NCBI GenBank assembly: GCA_002434305.1
Contig: DJJU01000013.1
Coordinates: forward strand, 1-64,000
DNA length: 64,000 nt
DNA from: Alicycliphilus sp. UBA6560
Lineage (GTDB): Bacteria > Pseudomonadota > Gammaproteobacteria > Burkholderiales > Burkholderiaceae_C
Reading direction: 5' to 3'
The number at the start of each line of letters is the position of its first letter. Positions within the stretch are counted from its first letter, which is position 1. A program made the position numbers and the translations under genes. The notes beneath the pieces are model-generated. The model ran no database searches. It was not told where the DNA came from and saw only the letters and a list, made by a program, of their open reading frames with translations. Of the stretch, positions 51,273-60,394 are shown in pieces.

Positions 51273-53747
51273 ATGCTGAACCTCGCCGAATACCGCCAGC
51301 GGCCCGCGCTGCTGGCCGACTGGCTGCCCTGGGCCGGGCTGGTCGCGCCGGGTGTCGTCTTGAACAAGGATGGCAGTTTCCAGCGCACGGCCCGATTCCG
51401 CGGGCCTGACCTCGACAGCGCCACACAAGGCGAACTGATCGCCACTAGCGCACGGCTGAACAACGCGCTGCGCCGGATGGGCTCGGGCTGGGCGCTGTTC
51501 ATCGAAGCCGAGCGCCGCGCTGCCGCCGGCTATCCGCACTCGGAGTTTCCCGAGCCGCTGTCGTGGCTGGTGGACGAGGAACGCCGGGCAGCGTTCGAGG
51601 AATCGGGCAACCATTTCGAGAGCGGCTATCACCTGACGCTGGTGTACCTGCCGTCCGAGGAATCCCACGCCCGCGCGGCGGGCATGTTGTACGAGAACCG
51701 TCCCACCGAAGGCGTGGACTGGCGCGAGCGCCTGACCGCCTTCGTGGCGGAAACGGAACGGGTCTTTGACCTGCTCGACGGCGTGATGCCGGAAATCGCT
51801 TGGCTGGACGACAGCCAGACGCTGACCTACCTGCACGCGGCTATCTCGACGCGGCGCTACCGTGTGGGCGTACCTGAAGTGCCGTTTCACCTCGATGCGC
51901 TGCTGGCCGATGCCCCGCTGGTCGGCGGCCTCGCGCCGATGCTGGGCGACCAGCACCTGCGTATTGCGACAGTGCGGGGCTTCCCGACCTCGACCTGGCC
52001 GGGGATTCTGGACGACCTCAACCGCCTGGGATTTGCGTACCGCTGGAGTACGCGCTTTCTGTGCCTCGACAAATCCGAGGCGGAAAAAGAACTCGCCCGC
52101 CTGCGCCGCCAGTGGTTCGCCAAGCGCAAGAACGTCATCGCACTGCTGCGCGAAACGATCTTTCAGCAGGAGTCGCCGCTGGTGGATACCGACGCCAGCA
52201 ACAAGGCCGCCGACGCGGACGTCGCCTTGCAGGAGCTGGGCAGCGATCAAGTGGCCTTCGGCTACCTGACGGCGGCCGTCACCGTCATGGACGAGGACGC
52301 CGGCGCAGCCGACGAGAAGCTGCGCATGGTGCAGCGCGTCATCCAGGGACGCGGCTTCGTCACCATCCCCGAAACGCTCAACGCCGTGGATGCGTGGCTG
52401 TCGTCCATTCCGGGTAACGCCTATGCCAACGTGCGCCAGCCCATTGTCTCGACGCTGAACTTGGCGCACTTGATGCCCTTGTCTGCGGTATGGGCGGGGC
52501 CGGAGAAGAACAACCACCTCGACGGCCCGCCGCTGATCGTCACGCGTACCGATGGCGCGACGCCGTTCCGGCTGGTGACGCACATCGGCGACGTGGGCCA
52601 CACGCTGGTAGCGGGGCCGACCGGCATGGGCAAGTCGGTCTTGCTCGCCACGCTGGCGATGCAGTTCCGCCGCTATCGCGGCTCGTGCATCTTCGCCTTC
52701 GACATGGGGCGTTCGATGCGCGCCACGATCCTCGGGCTGGGAGGCGAGCACTACGACCTGGGCACGGATGGCGAAATCGCCTTCCAGCCACTTGCTCGCA
52801 TCGACCGCGAGGGCTACCGCACCTGGGCCGCGGAATGGATCGAAGGACGCTTGCTGCACGAGGGCGTGGCGGTCGGCCCGGACGAGAAGGCGGCCATCTG
52901 GTCGGCGCTGCAAAGCCTTGCCGGTGCGCCGGTGGAGCAGCGCACAATGACCGGGCTGTCCGTGCTGTTGCAGAGCAATGCGCTGCGCCAGGCGCTCGCG
53001 CCGTATGTGCTCGGCGGTGCGCACGGCAAGCTGCTGGACGCCGATCACAACCGGCTGGGCATGGCCGACGTGCAGTGCTTCGAGATGGAGGAGCTGATGC
53101 ACAGCAAGGCCGCCGTCATGGCCGTGCTGCACTACCTCTTTGCGCGCTTCGACGAACGCTTTGACGGTGCACCCACGCTGCTGATCCTTGATGAGGCATG
53201 GCTGTTTCTCGATGACCCGGTGTTTGCCGCACGCATCCGGCAGTGGCTCAAGACGCTGCGCAAGAAAAACGTCAGCGTCATCTTCGCCACGCAGAGTCTG
53301 GCCGACATCAAGGATTCGAGCATCGCGCCAGCAATCATCGAGAGCTGCGCCAGCCGCATCTTCCTGCCGAACCCACAGGCGACCGAGCCGCAGATTCGCA
53401 CGATCTACGAGGGTTTCGGACTGAATTCGCGCCAGATCGAGATCGTCGCCACCGCGCAGCCCAAACGCGACTACTACTACCAATCCCGCCTCGGCAACCG
53501 CCTGTTCGACCTTGACCTGGGGCCGGCGACGCTGGCCTTCGCGGGCGCTTCCACGCCGCAAGACCAGCGCGACATGGACGCGGTGCTCGCCGCAGCCGAT
53601 GCCAGCTCCGCAGCGTCTTCCCCGTTCGCAGCCGCCTGGCTGCGCCATCGCGGCCTCGATTGGGCGGCCGACCTGCTGCCCTCATTCCCCGGCCTCGCGC
53701 CGGGCTCCGTCCGTACCGCCAACCACTCACAGGAGAACCAGCCATGA
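51273..53747 (+). CDS. trbE: TrbE, VirB4-like transfer ATPase
   Basis: 824 residues. The N-terminal CagE/TrbE domain is followed by Walker A GPTGMGKSVLLATLA (about 448) and Walker B LLILDEAWLFLDDPVFAARIRQWLKTLRKKNVSVIFATQSLADI. The largest ATPase of the mating channel. Ends PSFPGLAPGSVRTANHSQENQP, overlapping the trbJ start. Confidence 0.94.
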   Translation: MLNLAEYRQRPALLADWLPWAGLVAPGVVLNKDGSFQRTARFRGPDLDSATQGELIATSARLNNALRRMGSGWALFIEAERRAAAGYPHSEFPEPLSWLVDEERRAAFEESGNHFESGYHLTLVYLPSEESHARAAGMLYENRPTEGVDWRERLTAFVAETERVFDLLDGVMPEIAWLDDSQTLTYLHAAISTRRYRVGVPEVPFHLDALLADAPLVGGLAPMLGDQHLRIATVRGFPTSTWPGILDDLNRLGFAYRWSTRFLCLDKSEAEKELARLRRQWFAKRKNVIALLRETIFQQESPLVDTDASNKAADADVALQELGSDQVAFGYLTAAVTVMDEDAGAADEKLRMVQRVIQGRGFVTIPETLNAVDAWLSSIPGNAYANVRQPIVSTLNLAHLMPLSAVWAGPEKNNHLDGPPLIVTRTDGATPFRLVTHIGDVGHTLVAGPTGMGKSVLLATLAMQFRRYRGSCIFAFDMGRSMRATILGLGGEHYDLGTDGEIAFQPLARIDREGYRTWAAEWIEGRLLHEGVAVGPDEKAAIWSALQSLAGAPVEQRTMTGLSVLLQSNALRQALAPYVLGGAHGKLLDADHNRLGMADVQCFEMEELMHSKAAVMAVLHYLFARFDERFDGAPTLLILDEAWLFLDDPVFAARIRQWLKTLRKKNVSVIFATQSLADIKDSSIAPAIIESCASRIFLPNPQATEPQIRTIYEGFGLNSRQIEIVATAQPKRDYYYQSRLGNRLFDLDLGPATLAFAGASTPQDQRDMDAVLAAADASSAASSPFAAAWLRHRGLDWAADLLPSFPGLAPGSVRTANHSQENQP

Positions 53748-54499
53748 AACTGCATACCCCCAAGCTCGCCGCATTGACCGCAGCCTGCGTGCTCGCCTTC
53801 GGCATCGTGCAGCCCGCGCACGCGCTGTTCGGCGTCGGCGACATCGTGCTCGACCCGACCAATCTGGTGCAGAACACGCTCACCGCCGTTCGCACCTTGG
53901 AGCAGATCAACAACCAGATCCGCCAGCTCCAGAACGAAGCGCAGATGCTCATCAACCAGGCCCGCAACCTGGCAAGCCTGCCGTCCAGCGTGGTGGGCCA
54001 GTTGCGCGCGAACCTGGCGACCACCCAGCGGCTTATCGCGCAGGCCAAGGGCCTGGCCTACGACGTGACGAGCATCGACCGCGAGTTTGCGCGCCTGTAT
54101 CCCGAGAAGTACGCCGCCACGGTGAGCGGCAATCAGATGTACCTCGATGCACAGGAGCGTTGGAAAAACACGCTCAACGGCTTGCAGACCACCATGCAGA
54201 TGCAGGCACAGGCATCGCAGAACCTGAGCGACGACGAAAGCTTGCTGGCCGACCTCGTGGGCAAGAGCCAGTCGGCAGAAGGCGCGTTGCAGGCGATGCA
54301 GGCCATGAACCAGTTGCTCGCCCTGCAAGCCAAGCAGTCGATCCAGACGCAGCGGCTCCAGATCACACAAGACCGGGCCGCTTCGCTGGAGCTGGCGCGG
54401 CAGGCCGCGGCCACGGAGCGCGGGCGCGAGGTGACGCGCCGCTTCCTGGGTGAAGGCACGCCGTACACGCCGCAGCCCGTCAATTTCTACAACCGCTGA
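53744..54499 (+). CDS. trbJ: TrbJ, VirB5-like periplasmic protein
   Basis: 251 residues with signal peptide MKLHTPKLAALTAACVLAFGIVQPAHA, then helical repeats (EQINNQIRQLQNEAQMLINQARNL; MQMQAQASQNLSDDESLLADL). Minor pilus-tip component of the Trb type IV system. Confidence 0.9.
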   Translation: MKLHTPKLAALTAACVLAFGIVQPAHALFGVGDIVLDPTNLVQNTLTAVRTLEQINNQIRQLQNEAQMLINQARNLASLPSSVVGQLRANLATTQRLIAQAKGLAYDVTSIDREFARLYPEKYAATVSGNQMYLDAQERWKNTLNGLQTTMQMQAQASQNLSDDESLLADLVGKSQSAEGALQAMQAMNQLLALQAKQSIQTQRLQITQDRAASLELARQAAATERGREVTRRFLGEGTPYTPQPVNFYNR

Positions 54500-54510
54500 G
54501 GGGGACGGCC

Positions 54511-54810
54511 ATGAAGAACGCGCCCGTCCTGTTCGCTCTCGCGTCCCTGCTGGCCAGCTGCGACCGGCCGCCTTCGGTGGATGCGCTGGCCGCCGACCCG
54601 TCCCGGCTGCACGCGCTGCGCACGCAATGCTGCGCGGGCGAGCACGGCGGCGCGTTCTGCGCGCAGGTGGCCCAAGCCGACCTGCGCCGCTTTCTCTCCG
54701 GCAAGGCCGGCCCCGGTGAGTACCAGACGCTCGCTGACCTGCCGCCGATTCCGCCCAGCTTCGATGAACCCGCCAATGACAACGGGCCTGGGCAGGAGAA
54801 CTCGCCATGA
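54511..54810 (+). CDS. TrbK-like entry-exclusion lipoprotein
   Basis: 99 residues: lipoprotein signal MKNAPVLFALASLLASCDRPPSVDALAADPSRLHALRTQCC with a lipobox LLASC, Cys-rich middle (CCAGEHGGAFCAQVAQADLRRFL) and a Pro-rich, Asn-rich tail. Its place between trbJ and trbL is that of RP4 trbK; the ...LAADPSRLHALRTQC pattern parallels EexN at 46650. Confidence 0.75.
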   Translation: MKNAPVLFALASLLASCDRPPSVDALAADPSRLHALRTQCCAGEHGGAFCAQVAQADLRRFLSGKAGPGEYQTLADLPPIPPSFDEPANDNGPGQENSP

Positions 54811-56156
54811 ATGACGTGACCATCATCGACCGCTTCCTCGATACGTTCTCGCGCTACATCGACTCGGGCTTTGGCCTGCTGCATGGCGAGGTGGCGTTTC
54901 TGACTGCCACGCTGATCGTCATCGACATGACGATCGCCGGCCTGCTCTGGGCGATGGGCCATGCCACCGGCCAGGGCGAGGACGTGATCGCCAAGCTGAT
55001 CCGCAAGGTGCTCTACGTCGGCGCCTTCGCCTACATCATCGGCAACTTCAACTGGCTGGCCGGCATCGTGTTCCGTTCGTTCGCGAGCCTGGGCCTGACG
55101 GCAAGCGGCTCGACCTTGAGCATGGAGAATTTCCTGCAACCGGGCAGGCTGGCCAAGGTCGGCATCGACGCCGGGGCGCCGATCCTCAAACAGATCGGCG
55201 ACATGGCGGGATTCCCCGAGGTGTTCGTGAACATCACGCCCATCGTCGTGATGTTCCTCGCGTGGCTGATCGTCCTGCTGTGCTTCTTCGTGCTGGCGAT
55301 CCAGCTTTTCATCACGCTGATCGAGTTCAAGCTGACGACGCTGGCGGGCTTCGTTCTGGTGCCGTTCGCGCTCTGGAACAAGACCGCGTTCCTCGCTGAA
55401 AAGGTCTTGGGCAACGTGGTGTCGTCGGGCATCAAGGTGTTGGTGCTGGCCATCATCGTGGGCATCGGCTCGGGCCTGTTCGCCGAGTTCCAGGTGCAGC
55501 CAGCCGAGCCGTCCATCGACCATTCGGTCGTCGTCATGCTGGCCTCGCTGACCCTGCTGGCGCTGGGCATCTTCGGGCCGGGTATTGCGACCGGGTTGGT
55601 TTCAGGTGGCCCGCAGCTTGGCGCGGGCGCGATGGCCGGTGCCGCGCTGGGCGCGGCCGGCGCTGCGGTTGCCGTGGGCGCAGCGGCCACGGGCGTCGGT
55701 GGCGCCGTCGCAGCCGGCGCACGCATGGCCCCGGCTGCGGCCAAGCTGGCCGGCAGCGGTGCTCGCGCGATGGCATCGACCGCCGGCAGTGCCAAGTCGG
55801 CATATCAGGCCGGCTCGGCTTCGGCGGGCGGCGGCCTCAAGGGCGCCGCCGCCGGCGTGGGCAATGTCGCCAAGACCGGCGCGCAAGCCGCCGGGCAGAA
55901 GGTTGCCGATGGCGCACGCTCGATGAAGGAGCGTGTCGCTGCCGCCTTCCGGCCCGATGACGCCGCCGCGTCTGGCGGCCCGCAGGGCGCAGCCGATTCC
56001 GCAGCGCCTGCCGCTGCCGAACAGCCCGCCTGGGCCAAACGCCTGCACCGCAGGCAGCAACTCACCCACGCCGCGACCACCGCCGCCCACACGCTGCGCG
56101 GTGGCGATGGCGGCAGCTCCAGCCAAGGCCCGAGCCTGCGCGATTCCGATTCATAA
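54807..56156 (+). CDS. trbL: TrbL, VirB6-like inner-membrane channel protein
   Basis: 449 residues. About six to seven hydrophobic helices in the first 270 residues (FLTATLIVIDMTIAGLLWAMG, VNITPIVVMFLAWLIVLLCFFVLAIQLFITLI, FVLVPFALWNKTAFLAEKVLG...), then a long Ala/Gly/Ser-rich low-complexity tail (about 280-430), as usual for TrbL. Confidence 0.92.
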   Translation: MNDVTIIDRFLDTFSRYIDSGFGLLHGEVAFLTATLIVIDMTIAGLLWAMGHATGQGEDVIAKLIRKVLYVGAFAYIIGNFNWLAGIVFRSFASLGLTASGSTLSMENFLQPGRLAKVGIDAGAPILKQIGDMAGFPEVFVNITPIVVMFLAWLIVLLCFFVLAIQLFITLIEFKLTTLAGFVLVPFALWNKTAFLAEKVLGNVVSSGIKVLVLAIIVGIGSGLFAEFQVQPAEPSIDHSVVVMLASLTLLALGIFGPGIATGLVSGGPQLGAGAMAGAALGAAGAAVAVGAAATGVGGAVAAGARMAPAAAKLAGSGARAMASTAGSAKSAYQAGSASAGGGLKGAAAGVGNVAKTGAQAAGQKVADGARSMKERVAAAFRPDDAAASGGPQGAADSAAPAAAEQPAWAKRLHRRQQLTHAATTAAHTLRGGDGGSSSQGPSLRDSDS

Positions 56157-56167
56157 GGAGACGAACC

Positions 56168-56872
56168 ATGCGATTCAAAAGACCCCAAGTGCGCTACGCC
56201 GACACGCCGCAGCCAGCCACGCCGTACCAAGCCGCCGGCCAGGTGTGGGACGAGCGCATCGGCTCGCCGCGCGTGCAGGCGAAGAACTGGCGCTTGATGG
56301 CCTTCGGCTGCCTCGCGCTCGCGCTGCTGATGGCCGGTGGCCTGGTCTGGCGCTCGGCGCAGTCCATCGTCACGCCCTATGTGATCGAGGTCGATCAGGC
56401 TGGGCAGGTGCGTACCGTGGGCGAAGCCGCCACGCCGTACCGGCCCAGCGATGCCCAGGTGGCCTACCACCTGGGCCGCGTCATCGGCCTGGTGCGTTCG
56501 CTGTCCATCGACCCCATCGTGGTGCGGCAGAACTGGCTCGATGCCTACAACTACACCACCGACAAGGGCGCCGTGGTGCTCAACGACTACGCCCGCATGA
56601 ACGACCCGTTCGCGCGCATCGGCAAGGAGTCGGTGACGGTGCAGATCACTTCCGTGACCCGCGCCAGCGACACGTCGTTCAACGTGCGCTGGACGGAGAC
56701 GCGCTACGTCAACGGCGCACTGGATCGCACCGAACGCTGGAACGCGGTGATTTCCATCGTGCAGCAGACCCCGCGCACCGAGCAGCGGCTGCGCAAGAAC
56801 CCCTTGGGCATCTACGTCAACGGCCTGTCGTGGAGCCGCGAACTCGATTCATCCGAAGGAGCCAAGCCATGA
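56168..56872 (+). CDS. trbF: TrbF, VirB8-like assembly protein
   Basis: 234 residues. One membrane helix (LMAFGCLALALLMAGGLVWR) and a VirB8 periplasmic domain: VTPYVIEVDQAGQVRTVGEA, VRQNWLDAYNYTTDKGAVVLNDYARMNDPF, RASDTSFNVRWTETRYVNG, TPRTEQRLRKNPLGIYVNGLSWSREL. It scaffolds the inner-membrane complex. Confidence 0.93.
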   Translation: MRFKRPQVRYADTPQPATPYQAAGQVWDERIGSPRVQAKNWRLMAFGCLALALLMAGGLVWRSAQSIVTPYVIEVDQAGQVRTVGEAATPYRPSDAQVAYHLGRVIGLVRSLSIDPIVVRQNWLDAYNYTTDKGAVVLNDYARMNDPFARIGKESVTVQITSVTRASDTSFNVRWTETRYVNGALDRTERWNAVISIVQQTPRTEQRLRKNPLGIYVNGLSWSRELDSSEGAKP

Positions 56873-57861
56873 ATCCGTATTTCCGTAAATCCGTTTTGCC
56901 GCTGATCCTGCTGGCAACAAGCGTCTTGTTTGCAGGCTGCGCCACGCAAGGCACGCCGCCGCCGGTCATCTCGCTGGATGAGCCCGTGCAGGCCCAGCCG
57001 CTGCCCGAGGCACCGAAGCCGGTGGAGGTCGTGACCGTGCCCGAGGTGTTGCCGATGCCGGCGCAGATGAAGCCTGTAGCGGACGCCAAGCCTGCGGCGG
57101 AGCCCGCCGACGAAACCGTGCGCGTAGCCCGCGCCAATGCCGAGGCGCGCATTGCGCCCACGCGCGAGGGCTACGTCAATGCCATTCAGGTCTGGCCCTT
57201 CACTGATGGCGCACTGTACCAGGTCTATGCGGCCGTGGGCCGCGTGACTGTGATCGCGCTCCAGCCGGGCGAAGAACTGGTGACGGTCGCCGCTGGCGAT
57301 ACCGTGCGCTGGATCGTGGGTGACACATCGAGCGGCAGCGGCGATGCGCTGCGCGTCAATGTGATGGTGAAGCCCATCCGTTCGGGCCTGAAGACCAATC
57401 TCGTCATCACGACCAGCCGCCGGACGTACCTGCTGGAGCTGACCTCGACCGAGAAGACGTGGATGGCCTCGGTGTCCTGGGAGTACCCCAAGGACAAGAT
57501 GCTGGCCCTGCAGCGCCAGGCGCAGGCAGCGAGCGCCGCTGCGCCGGTCGATACCGGCTTGTCGCTGGAGAAGATCCGTTTCCGCTACGCGGTCAGCGGC
57601 AGCAATCCGCCGTGGAAGCCGCTGCGCGCTTTTGATGACGGGGAGAAGGTCTACATCCAGTTCCCGCCGGGCATTGCCCAGGGCGAGCTGCCGCCGCTGT
57701 TCGTGATCGGCGCGCAGGGTGACGGGCAGTTGGTGAACTACCGATTCCGCTCCCCGTACTACATCGTGGATCGGCTGTTCGGCGCGGCCGAACTGCGCCT
57801 GGGCGGGGACAAGGGCGACGTGGTGCGGATCGAACGCACGGATGGCACGCGGAGGAACTGA
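56869..57861 (+). CDS. trbG: TrbG, VirB9-like outer-membrane complex protein
   Basis: 330 residues. Lipoprotein-type signal ending LFAGCATQG, Pro-rich segment to about 80, then VirB9/TrbG domains: VWPFTDGALYQVYAAVGRVTVIALQPGEEL, GLKTNLVITTSRRTYLLELTS, and the C-terminal VFVIGAQGDGQLVNYRFRSPYYIVDRLFGAAELRLG. Coupled to trbF (ATGA). Confidence 0.93.
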   Translation: MNPYFRKSVLPLILLATSVLFAGCATQGTPPPVISLDEPVQAQPLPEAPKPVEVVTVPEVLPMPAQMKPVADAKPAAEPADETVRVARANAEARIAPTREGYVNAIQVWPFTDGALYQVYAAVGRVTVIALQPGEELVTVAAGDTVRWIVGDTSSGSGDALRVNVMVKPIRSGLKTNLVITTSRRTYLLELTSTEKTWMASVSWEYPKDKMLALQRQAQAASAAAPVDTGLSLEKIRFRYAVSGSNPPWKPLRAFDDGEKVYIQFPPGIAQGELPPLFVIGAQGDGQLVNYRFRSPYYIVDRLFGAAELRLGGDKGDVVRIERTDGTRRN

Positions 57862-57863
57862 CC

Positions 57864-59123
57864 ATGAGCCAGGACGACATTTCTGACCATGCCGCGCCGC
57901 AGGCCGGCAAGGTGGCGCCCGAGGCAATGGCGCTGCGCGCGCAGCCGCGCCCGGTCACGCGCCTGAACCGGCGCACGTTGGCCATCCTCACCGGCGGCCT
58001 GTCGGTCGCCGTGCTCGGCGCCACGATCTGGTCGTTGCAGCCGCATCGGCGCAATGCGGGCGAGCAGACCGAGCTGTACAACGTGGATCGCGTGTCCAAG
58101 TCCGAAGGGTTGGACGGCCTGCCTTCGGACTATTCCAAGCTGCCGCCGAAGGTGCCGGAGCTGGGGCCGCCGTTGCCGGGCGACCTTGGCCCGGCCATCG
58201 TGAAGTCTCAGCAGCCCGTGACACCGACCTATGCGCCGCCGGGCCACGACCCGGAGGATGCGCGGCGCAAGGAGGCCGACGCTGCGGCGGCCTCGACGGT
58301 GTTCTTCCGCGCGGGCCAGCAGGGCAAGGCCGCAGCGCCTGCCGCTACGGCTGTGCCGGGCGGCGCCTTGGCGGGCTTCGACCCGCTCGCCGCTGGGCCA
58401 GCCTCGACGGCGGCCCAGCCATCCGACCCGACTGCCGTGCAAAACCGGCAAGACCAGAAAGAGGCTTTCCTGAAAGGCGGTTCTACGGAAACTCGCAATT
58501 CCGGCAATCTGCAAATGCCGGCCTCGCCCTACCAGGTGATGGCCGGAACGGTGATCGCGGGCGCGCTGGTGACGGGCATCAAGTCCGACCTGCCGGGCGA
58601 CGTGATCGGCACGGTGACGGAGCCGGTCTACGACTCGGCCGCGGGAAAGTTCCTGCTGATCCCGCAGGGCTCGCGCATCCTGGGCAAGTACAACAGCCAG
58701 GTGAGCTATGGGCAGAGCCGCGTGCAGGTGGTGTGGAACCGCATCATCCTGCCCGACACGTCTTCGCTGAAGCTCGACAATCTGGCAGGCACCGACCCGG
58801 CCGGCTACGCCGGCCTGGAGGATGGGGTCGATTGGCATTGGGATCGCGTCTTTGCCGGCGCGGCGCTGACCACGCTGCTGGGCGTAGGCGCCGAGTTGGC
58901 CGCACCACAGAACCGGCAGAACGGCAACCGCGTCATCATCGCCGGACAGGGCAGCTTGCAGGACAGCGTGAACCAAGTCGGTCAGGAGATGACCCGGCGC
59001 AACATCAACATCCAGCCGACGCTGACCGAACGGCCGGGCCTGCCGGTTCGCATCATCGTCAACCGCGATTTGGTGCTGCGGCCGTACCAGCCGCTTTTCT
59101 TCAACAGGGGGGCAATGCGATGA
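57864..59123 (+). CDS. trbI: TrbI, VirB10-like core complex protein
   Basis: 419 residues. N-terminal cytoplasmic segment and one membrane helix (RRTLAILTGGLSVAVLGATIWSL), Pro-rich periplasmic linker, then the VirB10 barrel: MAGTVIAGALVTGIKSDLPGDVIGTVTEPVYDS, FLLIPQGSRILGKYNSQVSYGQSRVQVVWNRIILPDTSSLKLDN, GVDWHWDRVFAGAALTTLLGVG, and end RIIVNRDLVLRPYQP. It spans both membranes and senses ATP use. Confidence 0.94.
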   Translation: MSQDDISDHAAPQAGKVAPEAMALRAQPRPVTRLNRRTLAILTGGLSVAVLGATIWSLQPHRRNAGEQTELYNVDRVSKSEGLDGLPSDYSKLPPKVPELGPPLPGDLGPAIVKSQQPVTPTYAPPGHDPEDARRKEADAAAASTVFFRAGQQGKAAAPAATAVPGGALAGFDPLAAGPASTAAQPSDPTAVQNRQDQKEAFLKGGSTETRNSGNLQMPASPYQVMAGTVIAGALVTGIKSDLPGDVIGTVTEPVYDSAAGKFLLIPQGSRILGKYNSQVSYGQSRVQVVWNRIILPDTSSLKLDNLAGTDPAGYAGLEDGVDWHWDRVFAGAALTTLLGVGAELAAPQNRQNGNRVIIAGQGSLQDSVNQVGQEMTRRNINIQPTLTERPGLPVRIIVNRDLVLRPYQPLFFNRGAMR

Positions 59124-59365
59124 GCACGACCAAGAAGCTGCGGCTGGGGCCGCTGCCCAATACCGAGAGTGTCAAGCTGACCTTTGCTTGTCCGGCCAGC
59201 TTGAAGGCCGACCTCGACCGCTACGCCGCGCTGCACGCGCAGGCGTATGGCGAGGTTGTAGATGTCGAGAAGTTGATCCCGCACATGCTGGAGGCATTCA
59301 TGGCGGGGGATCGTGGATTCAGGAAAGGAACGAGCGCCAAGGTCGTCCCTCAGAAACAGACCTGA
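59120..59365 (+). CDS. DUF2274 domain protein, last gene of the ICE
   Basis: 81 residues: KKLRLGPLPNTESVKLTFACPASLKADLDRYAALHAQAYGEVVDVEKLIPHMLEAFMAGDRGFRKG. Small RHH-like DUF2274 protein always found after trbI in this family; role unknown, possibly a transfer-operon regulator. Translationally coupled to trbI (ATGA). Confidence 0.88.
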   Translation: MSTTKKLRLGPLPNTESVKLTFACPASLKADLDRYAALHAQAYGEVVDVEKLIPHMLEAFMAGDRGFRKGTSAKVVPQKQT

Positions 59366-59597
59366 CGACCTTGTCGTTCCGGGGGGCAGTTGGGCTACTA
59401 TGGAGAAAGGCAAGTCGGCCTGCTGTTGGGAAACGTACCCGATGCAACGCGCCCCGGCTTTCTCCCTCGTCGCTCTTATGTGGCACCTAGCCCACAACGC
59501 AGCAGTCAATCCAAACTGCCCGAAACAGAGCTAACCTAACGTCCCATATAGAGTTTCAAGCCCTGGGCAATTTTCACTCAGGGCTTGACACGAGAAA
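59366..59597. other. Right-end ICE terminal region
   Basis: 232 bp without a gene. Contains a perfect 9-bp inverted repeat CAAGCCCTG (59557-59565)/CAGGGCTTG (59579-59587) and a TTGACA hexamer (59585-59590) facing outward beside attR. Probable integrase/excisionase binding region. Confidence 0.55.
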
Positions 59598-59605
59598 TTT
59601 TTTGT
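59598..59605 (+). repeat. Right attachment repeat (attR core TTTTTTGT)
   Basis: Direct copy of the left core at 11189-11196. Chromosomal sequence GCCGCCGCCCATTG follows directly. Confidence 0.8.
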
Positions 59606-59636
59606 GCCGCCGCCCATTGCGGGTAGGCTCGCCCGC

Positions 59637-60368
59637 ATGCCCACGCGCCGCCCCGTTCTCGCTGCCGCCACCGCTGCCCTGCTGCTGACCGCCTGCGGCG
59701 CGCCCGCACCCACGCACCGCGGCGAGGTCCAGGGCGACGGCGCCAGCGTGCAGGAATGGGGCCAGTCCGACATGAACCGCGTGGCCACCGTGGCCATGCG
59801 CGAGAACCTGCTGGCCCTGCACCGCCTGGCCGACAAGCTCTACCGCCGCAACCCCGCCGAGTGGCGCCGGGGCGGCGCCGCCAGCCGCGAGCAGGCCGTG
59901 GCGCGGCTGCGCAGCGCCACCCTCCAGCGCAGCGGCTGGCCAGCGCTGGGGCAGCGCCGCGACATCGACGCGCTGGCGCTGGCCCTGTCGCCGGGCTACG
60001 AGGGCGACCGCGTGGCCGGCTTCCTCTACGCCGTGGCCGACATGCTCATCACCGCCCACGGCGGCAAGACCGAGTTCTATCTGCTCGACGGCCAGGACGC
60101 GCAGCACCTGTACAACGCCGCGCGCAACCTGGAGGTCGCCGTATGGATGCTGGCCCAGCGCCGCGGCGCCGGCGGCGCGCCGCTGCTGCTGGCCGACGAG
60201 ATCAACGGTGCCGAGCGCAACCTGAGCTACGAGCGCGAGTTCGGCAAGATCATCGCGCGCCTGGACCTGCTGGCCCAGGTGTCCACCGAGAAATACCGCC
60301 GCGCCGTCATCGGCTACGCCCAGGGGGTGGCGGGCGGCACCTTCTTGCAGTTCCTGCCGGTGCGGTGA
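59637..60368 (+). CDS. Conserved hypothetical lipoprotein (chromosomal flank)
   Basis: 243 residues. Lipoprotein signal MPTRRPVLAAATAALLLTACGAP; mature protein begins APTHRGEVQGDG and includes VATVAMRENLLALHRLADKLYRRNPAEWRRGG, LALALSPGYEGDRVAGFLYAVADMLITAHGGKTEFYLLDGQDAQHLYNAARNLEVAVW, and FGKIIARLDLLAQVSTEKYRRAVIGYAQGVAGGTFLQFLPV. No name is offered; it seems to be a family of betaproteobacterial lipoproteins. Its start is only 31 bases from attR, so any native promoter upstream has been replaced by ICE sequence. A GTG at 59604 is in frame but lies in att. Confidence 0.75.
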   Translation: MPTRRPVLAAATAALLLTACGAPAPTHRGEVQGDGASVQEWGQSDMNRVATVAMRENLLALHRLADKLYRRNPAEWRRGGAASREQAVARLRSATLQRSGWPALGQRRDIDALALALSPGYEGDRVAGFLYAVADMLITAHGGKTEFYLLDGQDAQHLYNAARNLEVAVWMLAQRRGAGGAPLLLADEINGAERNLSYEREFGKIIARLDLLAQVSTEKYRRAVIGYAQGVAGGTFLQFLPVR

Positions 60369-60394
60369 GCGTCGGCCGCCGCGCTCACAACGCA

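Larger units (their letters stand above)
11189..59605. mobile_element. Tn4371-family integrative and conjugative element (about 48.4 kb)
   Basis: Bounded by 8-bp direct repeats TTTTTTGT at 11189-11196 and 59598-59605, fitting the Tn4371-family consensus TTTTTYRT. Gene order is the family's: int at one end, variable genes, parB-type region, repA, parA, traF, relaxase, accessory cargo, traG, then trbBCDEJLFGI at the other end. All transfer genes look intact, so the element is probably self-transmissible. Two cargo blocks occupy the usual variable positions: next to int (12.6-16.3 kb) and between relaxase and traG (31.8-45.7 kb). The junctions were read from repeats and gene content; no empty site is available for comparison here. 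Confidence 0.9.

Noticed and set aside
50418..53648. 1076-residue minus-strand ORF across trbB-trbE
   Set aside because: Antisense to four coupled trb genes with clear family motifs; an artefact of high GC.
11189..59605. tRNA gene as the ICE attachment target
   Set aside because: No tRNA-like fold is present at either junction; the target is the terminator T-tract.
59604..59636. GTG start for the lipoprotein at 59604
   Set aside because: It lies within the att core, and the lipoprotein signal sequence starts properly at ATG 59637.
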